NCBI GenBank assembly: GCA_016719895.1 | Contig: JADJYG010000007.1 | Span: 272,581 to 336,580, forward strand | Origin: Saprospirales bacterium | GTDB lineage: Bacteria > Bacteroidota > Bacteroidia > Chitinophagales > Saprospiraceae | Direction of reading: 5' to 3' | DNA length: 64,000 nucleotides | In this document: positions 43,621-52,280 of the stretch, piece after piece | Layout of the letters: each line of letters opens with the position of its first letter | How positions within the stretch are numbered: the first letter of the stretch is position 1 | Made by a program: the position numbers and the translations under genes | Notes under the pieces: generated by a model | Seen by the model: only the letters and a program-made list of their open reading frames with translations | What the model was told of the DNA's origin: nothing | The model's database searches: none

Positions 43621-45675
43621 ATGAAAGCTACATCCGTTTTAGTTGCAGGCCATCCGGTTTTTTTGCTGCGTGTTTTTTTGGCAGCGAGTCTGTTGGTGAC
43701 CGGCCGGACCAACGGACAGGCACAGCCGGGGCAAAAGATTGCCTTACTGATCGCCATTGGCAATTACCCGCCCGAAGGCGGCTGGCAACCCATACATGCC
43801 GCAAACGATATCGCAGTAATCAGCGAAGCCCTGCGAAAACGCGGATTTCCCGGCGAAAATATCCTGCTGCTACAGGAAGCGGCTGCCACCCGTGTCGGTA
43901 TTTTACAAATCTGGAACGAGGTTTTGTTGCCGCAGGTAAAACCCGGCGACGTGGTTTATTTCCAGTTTTCCGGGCATGGCCAGCAGGTAGCCGACGATAA
44001 CGGCGACGAACTGGACGGCCTGGACGAGGCCATTGTGCCGTATGATTCGCCCCAGCGTTTCCAACCGGGCGTCTACCAGGGGAAAAACCTCCTGCGCGAC
44101 GACGAGCTCAACAACCTGTTCACCGGCTTGCGCGATCGCCTCGGCCCGACGGGCAACCTGATGGTCGTACTCGATGCCTGCCACTCGGGCACCGGCACCC
44201 GCGCCATTGGGCCGGCCCGCGGTACGGATGTGGTGATGGCATCCGACGATTTTGTCCAAACCATTGGACAACGCCCGGCCGACAACTTCGCCCGGCCCAA
44301 ATTCAGCGCCAGCGAAGACCGCAAACGCGCGCCAATGGTCGCCTTTTTTGGCTCCGCACACAACCAGCTCAATTGGGAAACATCCGACGAGCAGGGTAAA
44401 TTGATCGGCCCCCTCTCGTATGCCCTGAGTAAGATACTCAGCCAGGCCACCAGCAAGACTTCGTATCGCGCGATTTTCGAGCAAGTCCGCCTGGAAATGA
44501 CGGCTACTGCGCCTAAGCAGCAACCCCAAGCCGAGGGCACCCTCGACCAGGAAATGCTGGGGGGGCAGCTGCTCGAACGCTCGCTGAACTACCGCGTGGT
44601 GCGCTGGAACGACCCCGGTTCGGTGGTCGTCGACGCGGGTTGGGTGCATGGGCTGAACGAAGGCGCCGTACTGGGCTTGTATCCTGCCGAAACGCGCGAC
44701 CCTGCCCGTGTTACCGCCCTCGCACGCGGCACGGTGATCGCGGTGCAGCCTTTCGAGGCCACGCTCCAGTTGGACAGCTCCCTGCGGGAGTCCGTCGCCC
44801 GTCCATGCTGGGTGTATATTTTGGAACAAAATTTTGGAGACCTGCGCATTGGCCTGTCGGTTAAACTACCCGATAGCCACCCCGTGCGCACCGCCCTGCT
44901 CCAAAAAACAGCCCGCTACCCGATGATCCGGACCGACGAAGCACCGGAGGTTTTTGTGCTGGCTGCGGGTAAAAACATACAACTGATCGGCACGGGCGAG
45001 CAGGTACTCGAAGAGCTCGGCGCCAACATACCGGCCGCGGAAGCGGCCGACAAGATACTGTTCCGGATGCTGGCGTATGCACAAGCAAAGTATATGCGCA
45101 AGATGGAAGCCAAAAGTACGTATCTCAACGTCGATTTTGAGTTGATCCCCGTACAAATTGAAGAAATCGACGCCAATACCCTGGTTGAAAAAGACACCAT
45201 CCCGCTCGCTTCCAAACGCGATGCCCTTGGAAATATCCATTTTCAAGGAGGCGACTGGTTCCGGATACGGGTACACAACAGGGGCTCCAAAGCGGCCTAT
45301 TTCACGTTGCTGGACATTCAGCCCGACAACCTGGTCAACCCCCTGATCCCGGGCGAAGGCGAAACGCCAACACAGTTCCGCGTGGGCGCCGGGAAAACGC
45401 TGGATGTGCCCGATAAATATTTCCGCATCGGCCCGCCGGCCGGCGTGGAAATGTTTAAACTTATTGCGACCGAACAACCCGTAGACCTGCGGCCGATCGC
45501 GCGTTCGCAGGGCGCTTCAACCCGCGCCAACACTCAGGCCAGCGCCCTGGAGCAGATTTTCGGCCAAACTTTTTTCAACGACGATGTCATGACCCGCGGA
45601 GGCAAAACCGCAAACCTGTCTGCAGGTTCCGTGCACGTCCATTCCGTCACATTTATTATCGACAGTCAAAAATGA
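43621..45675 (+). CDS. Secreted caspase-family (C14) protease with DUF4384-like end
   Basis: A 684-aa protein with a signal peptide (about 1-34), so the protease is outside the cytoplasm. The caspase fold starts at KIALLIAIGNYPP. The catalytic His is H119 in YFQFSGHGQQ and the catalytic Cys is C187 in VVLDACHSG. The metacaspase-like insertion DDNGDELDGLDEAIVPYD follows the His. The rest (about 340-660) is beta-rich; FRIRVHNRGSKAAYFTLLDIQPD and LVNPLIPGEGE match the DUF4384 pattern. The dyad is intact. It overlaps the next gene by 4 bp (ATGA). It is the first gene of a four-gene row with a barrel protein, an adenylyl cyclase and a second caspase. Confidence 0.87.
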   Translation: MKATSVLVAGHPVFLLRVFLAASLLVTGRTNGQAQPGQKIALLIAIGNYPPEGGWQPIHAANDIAVISEALRKRGFPGENILLLQEAAATRVGILQIWNEVLLPQVKPGDVVYFQFSGHGQQVADDNGDELDGLDEAIVPYDSPQRFQPGVYQGKNLLRDDELNNLFTGLRDRLGPTGNLMVVLDACHSGTGTRAIGPARGTDVVMASDDFVQTIGQRPADNFARPKFSASEDRKRAPMVAFFGSAHNQLNWETSDEQGKLIGPLSYALSKILSQATSKTSYRAIFEQVRLEMTATAPKQQPQAEGTLDQEMLGGQLLERSLNYRVVRWNDPGSVVVDAGWVHGLNEGAVLGLYPAETRDPARVTALARGTVIAVQPFEATLQLDSSLRESVARPCWVYILEQNFGDLRIGLSVKLPDSHPVRTALLQKTARYPMIRTDEAPEVFVLAAGKNIQLIGTGEQVLEELGANIPAAEAADKILFRMLAYAQAKYMRKMEAKSTYLNVDFELIPVQIEEIDANTLVEKDTIPLASKRDALGNIHFQGGDWFRIRVHNRGSKAAYFTLLDIQPDNLVNPLIPGEGETPTQFRVGAGKTLDVPDKYFRIGPPAGVEMFKLIATEQPVDLRPIARSQGASTRANTQASALEQIFGQTFFNDDVMTRGGKTANLSAGSVHVHSVTFIIDSQK

Positions 45676-47267
45676 ATCGCGCAACTCATTGTGTTCACTC
45701 TTCCGCAGCAGCCCCTTTGCTGCTGTTATTGGCGTTCGTGCTGAACAGTTCACGCCTTTCCGCACAGGATCTGCAAATTTATTACGACCTGTTTACCGAC
45801 AGCATTACCTACAAGCTGGACGGCAAGTTGGTGGAAAAACCCAAGATCCGGAAGGGCGATTTTGTTGTCCTGCACTTTACTGAATTCAATCCCTATTTGT
45901 ACAACGCTGAAGTAGATATCGAGCAAAGCAACAGCGAAGAATGGTCGGGTGGCGCCAGCTCCGGCGCACTGGGGCCGGCTTCTATCCTGATGAATACGCT
46001 GTTGCCGATGTCGGGCAGCGCGGACGGCAGCCCGGGGGGCGGCGGAATTCTGTCTTTACTGGACATGCCCTTGCTGGGCGCTGGCGAAAACAGTATCAAA
46101 CTCCGGGACCTGTTTGCCAACTCCCGGGGGGCAGATCAGATTCTGGCGGAAGCCCAAACGCAATTGCATGCCCTGACGCAAATCCAGGCAGAGATGGCGC
46201 AGGTGTACCAGGAAATACAAGCGCTGGAAAAATCGGAGCGCGCAGCTCAACTCGCCAGCCAGCACCTCGACCAGCTCCTGCTGAACCCCCGGATCAAGCC
46301 CTCGTTGATCCGCCGGATCGCTGCCGAATATCAGGACCTTATTTTCCCCAACAAGCCGGCCAGCGCCCTTCAGGTGACCGACGCTTTTGAGTGGCAGGAA
46401 CGGCCGCTGGTCAAGCGCCGCCTGTTGCAGGAACTTCAAGCCAAACAACAGCAGTTCGATGCGCAGCTGGTCGGTTTGGCGCCTATTGCCGACCAGTTGA
46501 GCGACCTGGATGCCGGCAGCCCCGCGTTGGAAGCCTTTGCAGCCGACTTGCAACGCATTGTCGGGAAAGGGGGTAGCTTGCGCCAGCAACTCGAAGCGTA
46601 CCTGGCCGCCCAGTCCGAAAAATCGACCACCCAACTCAGTCTGGAGGAGATGCTTGCGCTTCAAATGAAATTCCGCGAGCTGGCCGAACAGCCCTTTGCT
46701 TATCCCGTAGCGATTTCTGTGGAGAAAAGCACCGTCATCGCCACCGCCTATTTTGAGCCGTTGGACTCCACCGTTTCAACTGCCCGGGATAAAAAACTGG
46801 CGACCAAGACCAAAACGGTGAAACTGGAAACCAGCGGAGGCCTGCGGATCAGTACGGGGTTTGGGATATCGTTTGCGCGGATGTTCACGCCCCTGGAAGA
46901 ATTCAGCGCCCGGGAAAACGCCATTTTTGCCGAGGAAAGCGGCGTCGTACAGCCCTTTCTGACCACTTTTATCCATTTTTACCCCAACAATCACCGCAGT
47001 GTAACGCTGGCCGGTTCTTTTGGACTCGGTATACCGCTGAGCACCAGCAACCTTACTACCCTAAACTTTTACCTGGGCCCCAGCTTGTTGTTTGGACGGG
47101 GGCAGCGTATTGTGCTGAGCGGCGGCCTAACTGCCGGCCCGGCCAAACGCCTGGCCAAGGGTTTTGAAGTCGGCGATCCGTTCGATTCCGACCAGGGCGA
47201 TATCCCTACCCGCACGCAGTATGAATTGGGGTATTTTTTAGGCATTTCGTTCAACCTGGGTGGTTGA
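45672..47267 (+). CDS. Secreted coiled-coil protein with outer-membrane barrel end
   Basis: A 531-aa protein with a signal peptide (about 1-31, ending RLSAQ). A beta-rich N-terminus (to about 90) is followed by a Gly/Ser/Pro-rich linker (about 90-135). A long helical coiled-coil region (about 150-320; LTQIQAEMAQVYQEIQALEKSERAAQ) precedes a C-terminal region (about 370-531) of alternating strands that ends SFNLGG, typical of outer-membrane beta barrels. No family recognised. The start codon overlaps the caspase stop (ATGA), so the two proteins are probably made together, perhaps as an exported protease and its membrane anchor or channel. This partnership is inferred. Confidence 0.65.
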   Translation: MNRATHCVHSSAAAPLLLLLAFVLNSSRLSAQDLQIYYDLFTDSITYKLDGKLVEKPKIRKGDFVVLHFTEFNPYLYNAEVDIEQSNSEEWSGGASSGALGPASILMNTLLPMSGSADGSPGGGGILSLLDMPLLGAGENSIKLRDLFANSRGADQILAEAQTQLHALTQIQAEMAQVYQEIQALEKSERAAQLASQHLDQLLLNPRIKPSLIRRIAAEYQDLIFPNKPASALQVTDAFEWQERPLVKRRLLQELQAKQQQFDAQLVGLAPIADQLSDLDAGSPALEAFAADLQRIVGKGGSLRQQLEAYLAAQSEKSTTQLSLEEMLALQMKFRELAEQPFAYPVAISVEKSTVIATAYFEPLDSTVSTARDKKLATKTKTVKLETSGGLRISTGFGISFARMFTPLEEFSARENAIFAEESGVVQPFLTTFIHFYPNNHRSVTLAGSFGLGIPLSTSNLTTLNFYLGPSLLFGRGQRIVLSGGLTAGPAKRLAKGFEVGDPFDSDQGDIPTRTQYELGYFLGISFNLGG

Positions 47268-47303
47268 ACCCGGCGCCTGTTCCGTTTAAACTATGTCAAA
47301 ACT

Positions 47304-48749
47304 ATGAGCGCCCCGTTTTTCCGATATACCTACCTGGTTGCTGCACTCCTCGCTGCAGGGGCGCCGGTTGTATTTTTGATCACCCGGCCAGCCAAACCCG
47401 AACGCCTGGACTCGGCATACTTCCAACCCGAGCGGGAAAAATCGGATGCCTGGGTACAGGAGTTTAAATTATTTGGCCTGGCTGGTCCTCAAACGGCGCA
47501 AGACAGCCTGGCAGCTGGGGTCGATCTGTACCTGGGCTACCGCTATTCAGAGGCCGAAGTATCCCTACGGCAGTACCTTAGCGCCCACCCCGACGACCCG
47601 GTCGGCCAGTTTTACCTGGGTATGTCGCTGCTGTACCGGGAGGCGTATGCTACCGCTTTTGGTCTGCTGAGCCGGCTGGCCGGCCTGGAGGCGTTCAACC
47701 TGCAGGATGAGGCCCGTTGGTATGCAGCCCTGGCCGCTACCAAAGCCGACCCCAAGGCCGCCCTGGAGCTGTTCGGCCGGATTGCCCAGGACGCCGGGTC
47801 GAAGTACCAGCAAGCTGCCGCTGCCGTGCTGGCATCGTCGCAGCTACACGCCGGGGCGCCGGTTTTGCAGCTGCGGCAAAATGCGTACACGGTAACCGGC
47901 CCTCCGGCCACTTGTTTCCTGGTGATCGACGCGCCGGCAACCTGGTGGCAATCGGCCTGGCTGCGAAGCCTGCTTGCTATACTCTTTCTGGCCGGGGCGG
48001 CCGGTTTGATTTTATGGCGGAACCGGGTACAACGGCATGCCCGGGAAAGCATCGAATCAGCCGTGTCTGCCCGTACGCTGGAGATTCAACGGCAGCGGGA
48101 TAAACTGGAAAAAGATAAAGAGCGCTCGGAAGCCTTGTTGCTGAATATCCTGCCCGCCGAAACAGCCGCAGAGCTGCTCCAACATGGGCATTCCGACACG
48201 CGGCGGTATGAAATGGTGACGGTGCTTTTTTGTGATTTTCAGGGGTTCACCAAAATATCCGAAGCCATATCGCCCGAACAGCTGGTCGCCTACCTCGGCA
48301 CGTGCTTCGAAGCGTTCGATCGCATTATGACCACCCACAGGCTTGAAAAAATCAAAACGGTGGGCGATTGTTATATCTGCGCCGGGGGGCTTACCGCAAC
48401 CGGTGAAGACAACGCCGTACGGGTCATACAGGCAGCCCAGGATATGCTTGCATTTCTGCAGGATTTTAATGCCCACCAGGCCAGTGACGGGAAACCGGCG
48501 TTCGAAGCCCGCATAGGCATCCATACCGGCCCCGTGGTGGCCGGCATCGTCGGCATCAAAAAATACGCATACGATATCTGGGGCGACACCGTCAACATTG
48601 CCGCCCGGATGGAACAAGCCAGCGAAGGTGGCCGGATCAACCTGTCGGGCGCCACGTACGAACTGGTAAAAAATGATTTTACCTTTCAATACCGCGGCAA
48701 AATTGAAGCCAAGGGGAAAGGGGAACAGGATATGTATTATGTGGTGTAA
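47304..48749 (+). CDS. Membrane class III adenylyl cyclase with periplasmic TPR region
   Basis: A 481-aa protein. TM1 (about 7-27) and TM2 (about 217-237) enclose a TPR-like periplasmic region (about 60-200), followed by a coiled coil and the cyclase domain (about 300-481). The two metal-binding Asp are D311 (LFCDFQGFT) and D355 (KTVGDCY). The purine-selecting pair is K351 and D424 (AYDIWGD), the adenylyl-type combination; N431 and R435 (TVNIAARM) are present. All catalytic residues are intact, so it should make cAMP. The stop is 48 bp before the second caspase start. I infer that envelope signals reach the cytoplasm through it. Confidence 0.85.
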   Translation: MSAPFFRYTYLVAALLAAGAPVVFLITRPAKPERLDSAYFQPEREKSDAWVQEFKLFGLAGPQTAQDSLAAGVDLYLGYRYSEAEVSLRQYLSAHPDDPVGQFYLGMSLLYREAYATAFGLLSRLAGLEAFNLQDEARWYAALAATKADPKAALELFGRIAQDAGSKYQQAAAAVLASSQLHAGAPVLQLRQNAYTVTGPPATCFLVIDAPATWWQSAWLRSLLAILFLAGAAGLILWRNRVQRHARESIESAVSARTLEIQRQRDKLEKDKERSEALLLNILPAETAAELLQHGHSDTRRYEMVTVLFCDFQGFTKISEAISPEQLVAYLGTCFEAFDRIMTTHRLEKIKTVGDCYICAGGLTATGEDNAVRVIQAAQDMLAFLQDFNAHQASDGKPAFEARIGIHTGPVVAGIVGIKKYAYDIWGDTVNIAARMEQASEGGRINLSGATYELVKNDFTFQYRGKIEAKGKGEQDMYYVV

Positions 48750-48797
48750 GCGCTTGCCGCTTTGCCTGCTGCATGCATACCTCAAACGTTGAAAACT

Positions 48798-51038
48798 ATG
48801 CGCAAATACATGCTGCTGCTGCTTTTATGCGCCGTATCCCCGCGGGCGATGTTTGGCCAAACCGAACGCGGCGTTACGCCGGTATCGACCGCTCCATCCA
48901 AAGAAAACCGGGGGAAAACCTACGCAGTGGTGGTTGGTATCTCCGACTACCAAAACCCCAATATCACCGACCTGCATTTTGCCGACCGCGACGCGGCGGC
49001 GTTTGCACAGTACCTCAAAAGTCCGGCCGGCGGCAACCTGGATAGCAGCCGGGTGACCTTGCTGCTCAACGAAGCGGCTACTGCCGGCCAGTTTGCTGCC
49101 GCCCTCGACGGCCTGCTGGAACAGAGCAAAGAAGGCGATCTGGTCATCATCTACTTCGCCGGCCATGGCGACGTGGAAAAAAAGACCATCAGCCAACCCG
49201 GGTTTTTGCTTTGCTGGGATGCGCCCGCCCGGGTGTATATGGGCGGAGGTACGTTTGGACTCTTGTACCTGCAAGAGATTATCACCACCCTTTCCGTGCA
49301 AACGAAAGCGCAGGTATTGGTGATTACCGATGCCTGCCGGGCCGGCAAATTAGCGGGCAGTTCGATCGGCGGCACGCAGGCCACTGCAGCCAACCTGTCC
49401 AGGCAATACGCCGGCGAGGTTAAAATCATGTCGTGCCAACCCGACGAGCTTTCCCTTGAGGGACAGGCCTGGGGTGGCGGCCGCGGCGTTTTTTCCTACT
49501 ATCTGCTGCGCGGCATGCAGGGGCTGGCCGATCTGAATGCCGATAACAAAATAAACCTCCTCGAAATAGAGCGTTATCTCATGGACCAGGTACCGCGTGC
49601 AGCGGCGCCGCACAGCCAAATACCGCTCACGGTCGGCAGCAAATCCACCCAGATCGCCCGGGTCGACCCGGCAGTGCTGGCGGCCTTGAAAAAAGAAGAG
49701 GCCGAAAACACCTCCACCGGGCTGGTGGCCAGTACCGACAGGGGTATTATCGGTGCCCTGGAAGCATCCAACGATTCGATAGTGCTGGCCCTGTACAACG
49801 ATTTCGAAAAAGCCATGAAAGAAGGCCGGCTGCTGTATCCGGCCGAGGGCTCCGCATGGGCATTGTTCGAGCGCCTGAAAGACGAACCCACCCTGACGCC
49901 GTTCAAAGGGCTGATGCGGCGCAACCTGGCCGCCGCCCTGCAGGACGAAGCCCAACAAGCCATAAACGACTATTTATCCGCCGACCCGGTGGAAATGCGC
50001 AAACGCTGGGGCTTCGATGCGCGCTATGAGCGCTTTCCGGAAAACCTCGATAAAGCCGCCATTTTGGTAGGAGAGAGCCACTTTTTGTATAAAAGTCTCC
50101 GGGCCCGCCAACACTATTTTGCAGGATTGAACCAGCGCCTGCGCGGCGAACGCGTCAAAAATTCCGAATCGTACCAGATCGCTGTTGCCGAACAACAGAA
50201 ATGCCTGGAATGGGAGCCGGAAGCGCCGTATGCGTTCAACGAGCTGGGCTTGCTCGACCGCCGGAGAGGCGACTACAAGGCAGCCGCAACGCATTTCGAA
50301 CAAGCGATCGCCCTTGCCCCGTGTTGGGTGCTGCCCTGGGCCAACCTCTGCAGCGTTTACATGGATATGGAAAACCCTGCCGAAGCGGAAAAGGCCGGCC
50401 GGCAAGCCGTTTTACTCGACAGTGCCTTTGCCCTGGCGCAATACAATTTAGGAACGACCTACCTGGCGCTATCCGAATTGTCGAAAGCCAAATACCATTT
50501 TGAAAAAACCATTTTTTATGACCCTAACTATTCGGATGCCTACTACAACCTTGGCCTGGCATGCGCCATGGACGGCGCTTTCGAACAGGCCGAGCGGATG
50601 TGGACGCTTTACCATCAGCAACGGCCCGACGATATATCCTGCCTGGTAGACCTGGGAGAGGTGTCCGTACTGCTGCATAAAAAAGAACAGGCGCTGCAGT
50701 TTTACCGTAAAGCCCTGGATATGGACCCGGCTTATCCCCGGGCCCTGCTCAAACTCGGCGAATATTACCTGCTGGAAAATCAATTGGATGCTGCGGAAGC
50801 ATCGTTCCTGCGCCTGACGGGAAGCCATCCCAACAACCCCGCCGGCTATTATTTTCTCGCCAATACGGCCCTGTTGCAACAACAGCCGGAAAAGGCATCG
50901 GGGTATTTGGAAAAAGCCGCCCAGCGCGACAGCGATTTTAGCGTGCTCCGGAAAGACACGCGGCTGGAAAACCTCCGGAATGATGCCCGCTTTGTGGGAT
51001 GGCTGGAACAGCGGTATCCGAAATGGAAAGCGCCATAG
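48798..51038 (+). CDS. Secreted caspase-family (C14) protease with TPR domain
   Basis: A 746-aa protein. A signal peptide (1-20, MRKYMLLLLLCAVSP) is followed by a caspase fold starting at TYAVVVGISDY (41-51). The catalytic His is H123 in IIYFAGHGDVE and the catalytic Cys is C180 in VLVITDACRAG. After a linker come at least five TPR units in the C-terminal half (about 450-740; PYAFNELGLLDRRRGDYKAA, then WVLPWANLCSVYMDMENPAEA). The ATG at 48798 is preferred over 48762 because it opens directly with the signal. The catalytic dyad is intact. It is the last gene of the row and lies convergent with the FecR-like gene. Confidence 0.87.
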   Translation: MRKYMLLLLLCAVSPRAMFGQTERGVTPVSTAPSKENRGKTYAVVVGISDYQNPNITDLHFADRDAAAFAQYLKSPAGGNLDSSRVTLLLNEAATAGQFAAALDGLLEQSKEGDLVIIYFAGHGDVEKKTISQPGFLLCWDAPARVYMGGGTFGLLYLQEIITTLSVQTKAQVLVITDACRAGKLAGSSIGGTQATAANLSRQYAGEVKIMSCQPDELSLEGQAWGGGRGVFSYYLLRGMQGLADLNADNKINLLEIERYLMDQVPRAAAPHSQIPLTVGSKSTQIARVDPAVLAALKKEEAENTSTGLVASTDRGIIGALEASNDSIVLALYNDFEKAMKEGRLLYPAEGSAWALFERLKDEPTLTPFKGLMRRNLAAALQDEAQQAINDYLSADPVEMRKRWGFDARYERFPENLDKAAILVGESHFLYKSLRARQHYFAGLNQRLRGERVKNSESYQIAVAEQQKCLEWEPEAPYAFNELGLLDRRRGDYKAAATHFEQAIALAPCWVLPWANLCSVYMDMENPAEAEKAGRQAVLLDSAFALAQYNLGTTYLALSELSKAKYHFEKTIFYDPNYSDAYYNLGLACAMDGAFEQAERMWTLYHQQRPDDISCLVDLGEVSVLLHKKEQALQFYRKALDMDPAYPRALLKLGEYYLLENQLDAAEASFLRLTGSHPNNPAGYYFLANTALLQQQPEKASGYLEKAAQRDSDFSVLRKDTRLENLRNDARFVGWLEQRYPKWKAP

Positions 51039-51095
51039 CCCAAACAGGTAAATAGGATCGCGCAGAATTTTCGCAAATCAATTTTTGCCAGGTAT

Positions 51096-51130
51096 AAATA
51101 AAAAGAGACCGTATCCCGTGATACGGCCTC
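51096..51130 (-). terminator. Rho-independent terminator for the FecR-like gene
   Basis: On the minus strand a stem CCGTATC with GATACGG (51109-51115 and 51120-51126, 4-nt loop), extended by three pairs after a mismatch. A T-rich tract follows (51096-51104 complement). It lies 38 bp downstream of the minus-strand stop at 51168. Confidence 0.7.
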
Positions 51131-51167
51131 CTTGGCAGACAACCCGCCCGTTATACCGCAGTACCGC

Positions 51168-52229
51168 TTATTTGCTGATCACGGCCTTTGCCTTAGGCTC
51201 CAGGCCGCCGCGCATCCAGAAAGCCGCATACAACAGGCGCGTCATTTGATCAGCAGGGTAGTTTTTCAATAAATCGCTGTAATACTCATTGGCGTCGTAA
51301 TACCAGCCGGCTTTTTCAAGCGCCACGGCTTCCATCAGGCGTTTTAGCGGTGGTTCGGCTGACCGGTAGATTTTTGAATTAACTACCTTCTGTGCCGAAA
51401 CCGCATATACCTGCTCTGATTGAATCGTAAAATCTCCGGGTTCGGACGCTACATTGGCGGCATCGGGTACACTGACTTTCCAGTAATACTTTTCTTCTAC
51501 GGTCAAATTTAATGCCCGAAGGTCGACGGGTGCAAAGGTATCTTTTACCGTGACGGTATAGAGCACCCGGTTGTCGCCATCCATAATATCCAGTTTAAAT
51601 GCGCTGGCATCTGCAGGCCGGGACCAGGAAAAATTGGCAACAGTGCCCTCGCGCAGGTTACCGCCGGGCAAGATCAGGATAATCCGGGCGCCCTGCCCGC
51701 CCCAGCCATCGCCGGTTTTTTTCGAATCGCCCCAGCCATCGCCAGTTTTCTTTGAATCGCCCCAGCCGTCGCCAGTTTTCTTCGAATCGCCCCAGCCGTC
51801 AGAGGTCTTCTTGGCGTCGCCCCAACCATCGCCGGTTTTTTTCGAATCGCCCCAGCCGTCGGCGCCGGTTTTGGAAGCAGACAAGTCTACGGCCGACTGG
51901 ATGTATTTGCTGAAGTCGGTGTCAAAATTCAGGCGCACCAACCCCCGTTTGTCGGGGAATACGGTAGATAAGCGGTTTTCAGACGGGCCCTGCAGGGGCT
52001 GCAGCCGGCCGTTGCACTGCAACAGCGCTGCGCCGTCGGCGGGCAAGTGCAGGGTGCCGCTTTTTTTAAGCACGGCCCCTGCCGGTACCGGCTCGAGGGT
52101 AGCGCCGGTTTCCGATACGTAGCGGACATTTCCCTGGGCGGTAACAACGACCACCGGGGATTCGCTTTGGGCCGTTCCTCTAAAAGCAAATAGCAATACT
52201 CCGGAAAACAAAAACAGAATTTTCATCAT
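51168..52229 (-). CDS. Secreted FecR-like protein with GWGDSKKTGD repeats
   Basis: A 353-aa protein with a signal peptide (about 1-20). The N-terminal region (25-95; VVVVTAQGNVRYVSETGATL, then VLKKSGTLHLPADG) resembles a FecR-type domain. A run of six near-exact 10-residue repeats follows (about 124-177; GWGDSKKTGD). A Fn3-like segment (180-270) and a helical C-terminus with YYDANEYYSDLLKNYP (about 295-335) close it. FecR domains often respond to sigma-factor systems; here that would fit the ECF sigma factor in the same cluster, by inference. The next gene in the direction of transcription is absent; a terminator follows. Confidence 0.65.
   Translation of the reverse strand: MMKILFLFSGVLLFAFRGTAQSESPVVVVTAQGNVRYVSETGATLEPVPAGAVLKKSGTLHLPADGAALLQCNGRLQPLQGPSENRLSTVFPDKRGLVRLNFDTDFSKYIQSAVDLSASKTGADGWGDSKKTGDGWGDAKKTSDGWGDSKKTGDGWGDSKKTGDGWGDSKKTGDGWGGQGARIILILPGGNLREGTVANFSWSRPADASAFKLDIMDGDNRVLYTVTVKDTFAPVDLRALNLTVEEKYYWKVSVPDAANVASEPGDFTIQSEQVYAVSAQKVVNSKIYRSAEPPLKRLMEAVALEKAGWYYDANEYYSDLLKNYPADQMTRLLYAAFWMRGGLEPKAKAVISK
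51699..51860 (-). repeat. 30-bp tandem repeats encoding GWGDSKKTGD
   Basis: About 5.4 copies of a 30-bp coding repeat, almost exact at the DNA level, within the FecR-like gene. Copies differ at a few silent and two coding positions. Copy number may vary between strains. Confidence 0.9.
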
Positions 52230-52280
52230 AGCTTGGAATGTTTAAAAAAAAGTTTTGCGCTGTGGGATGATGGGATATAC

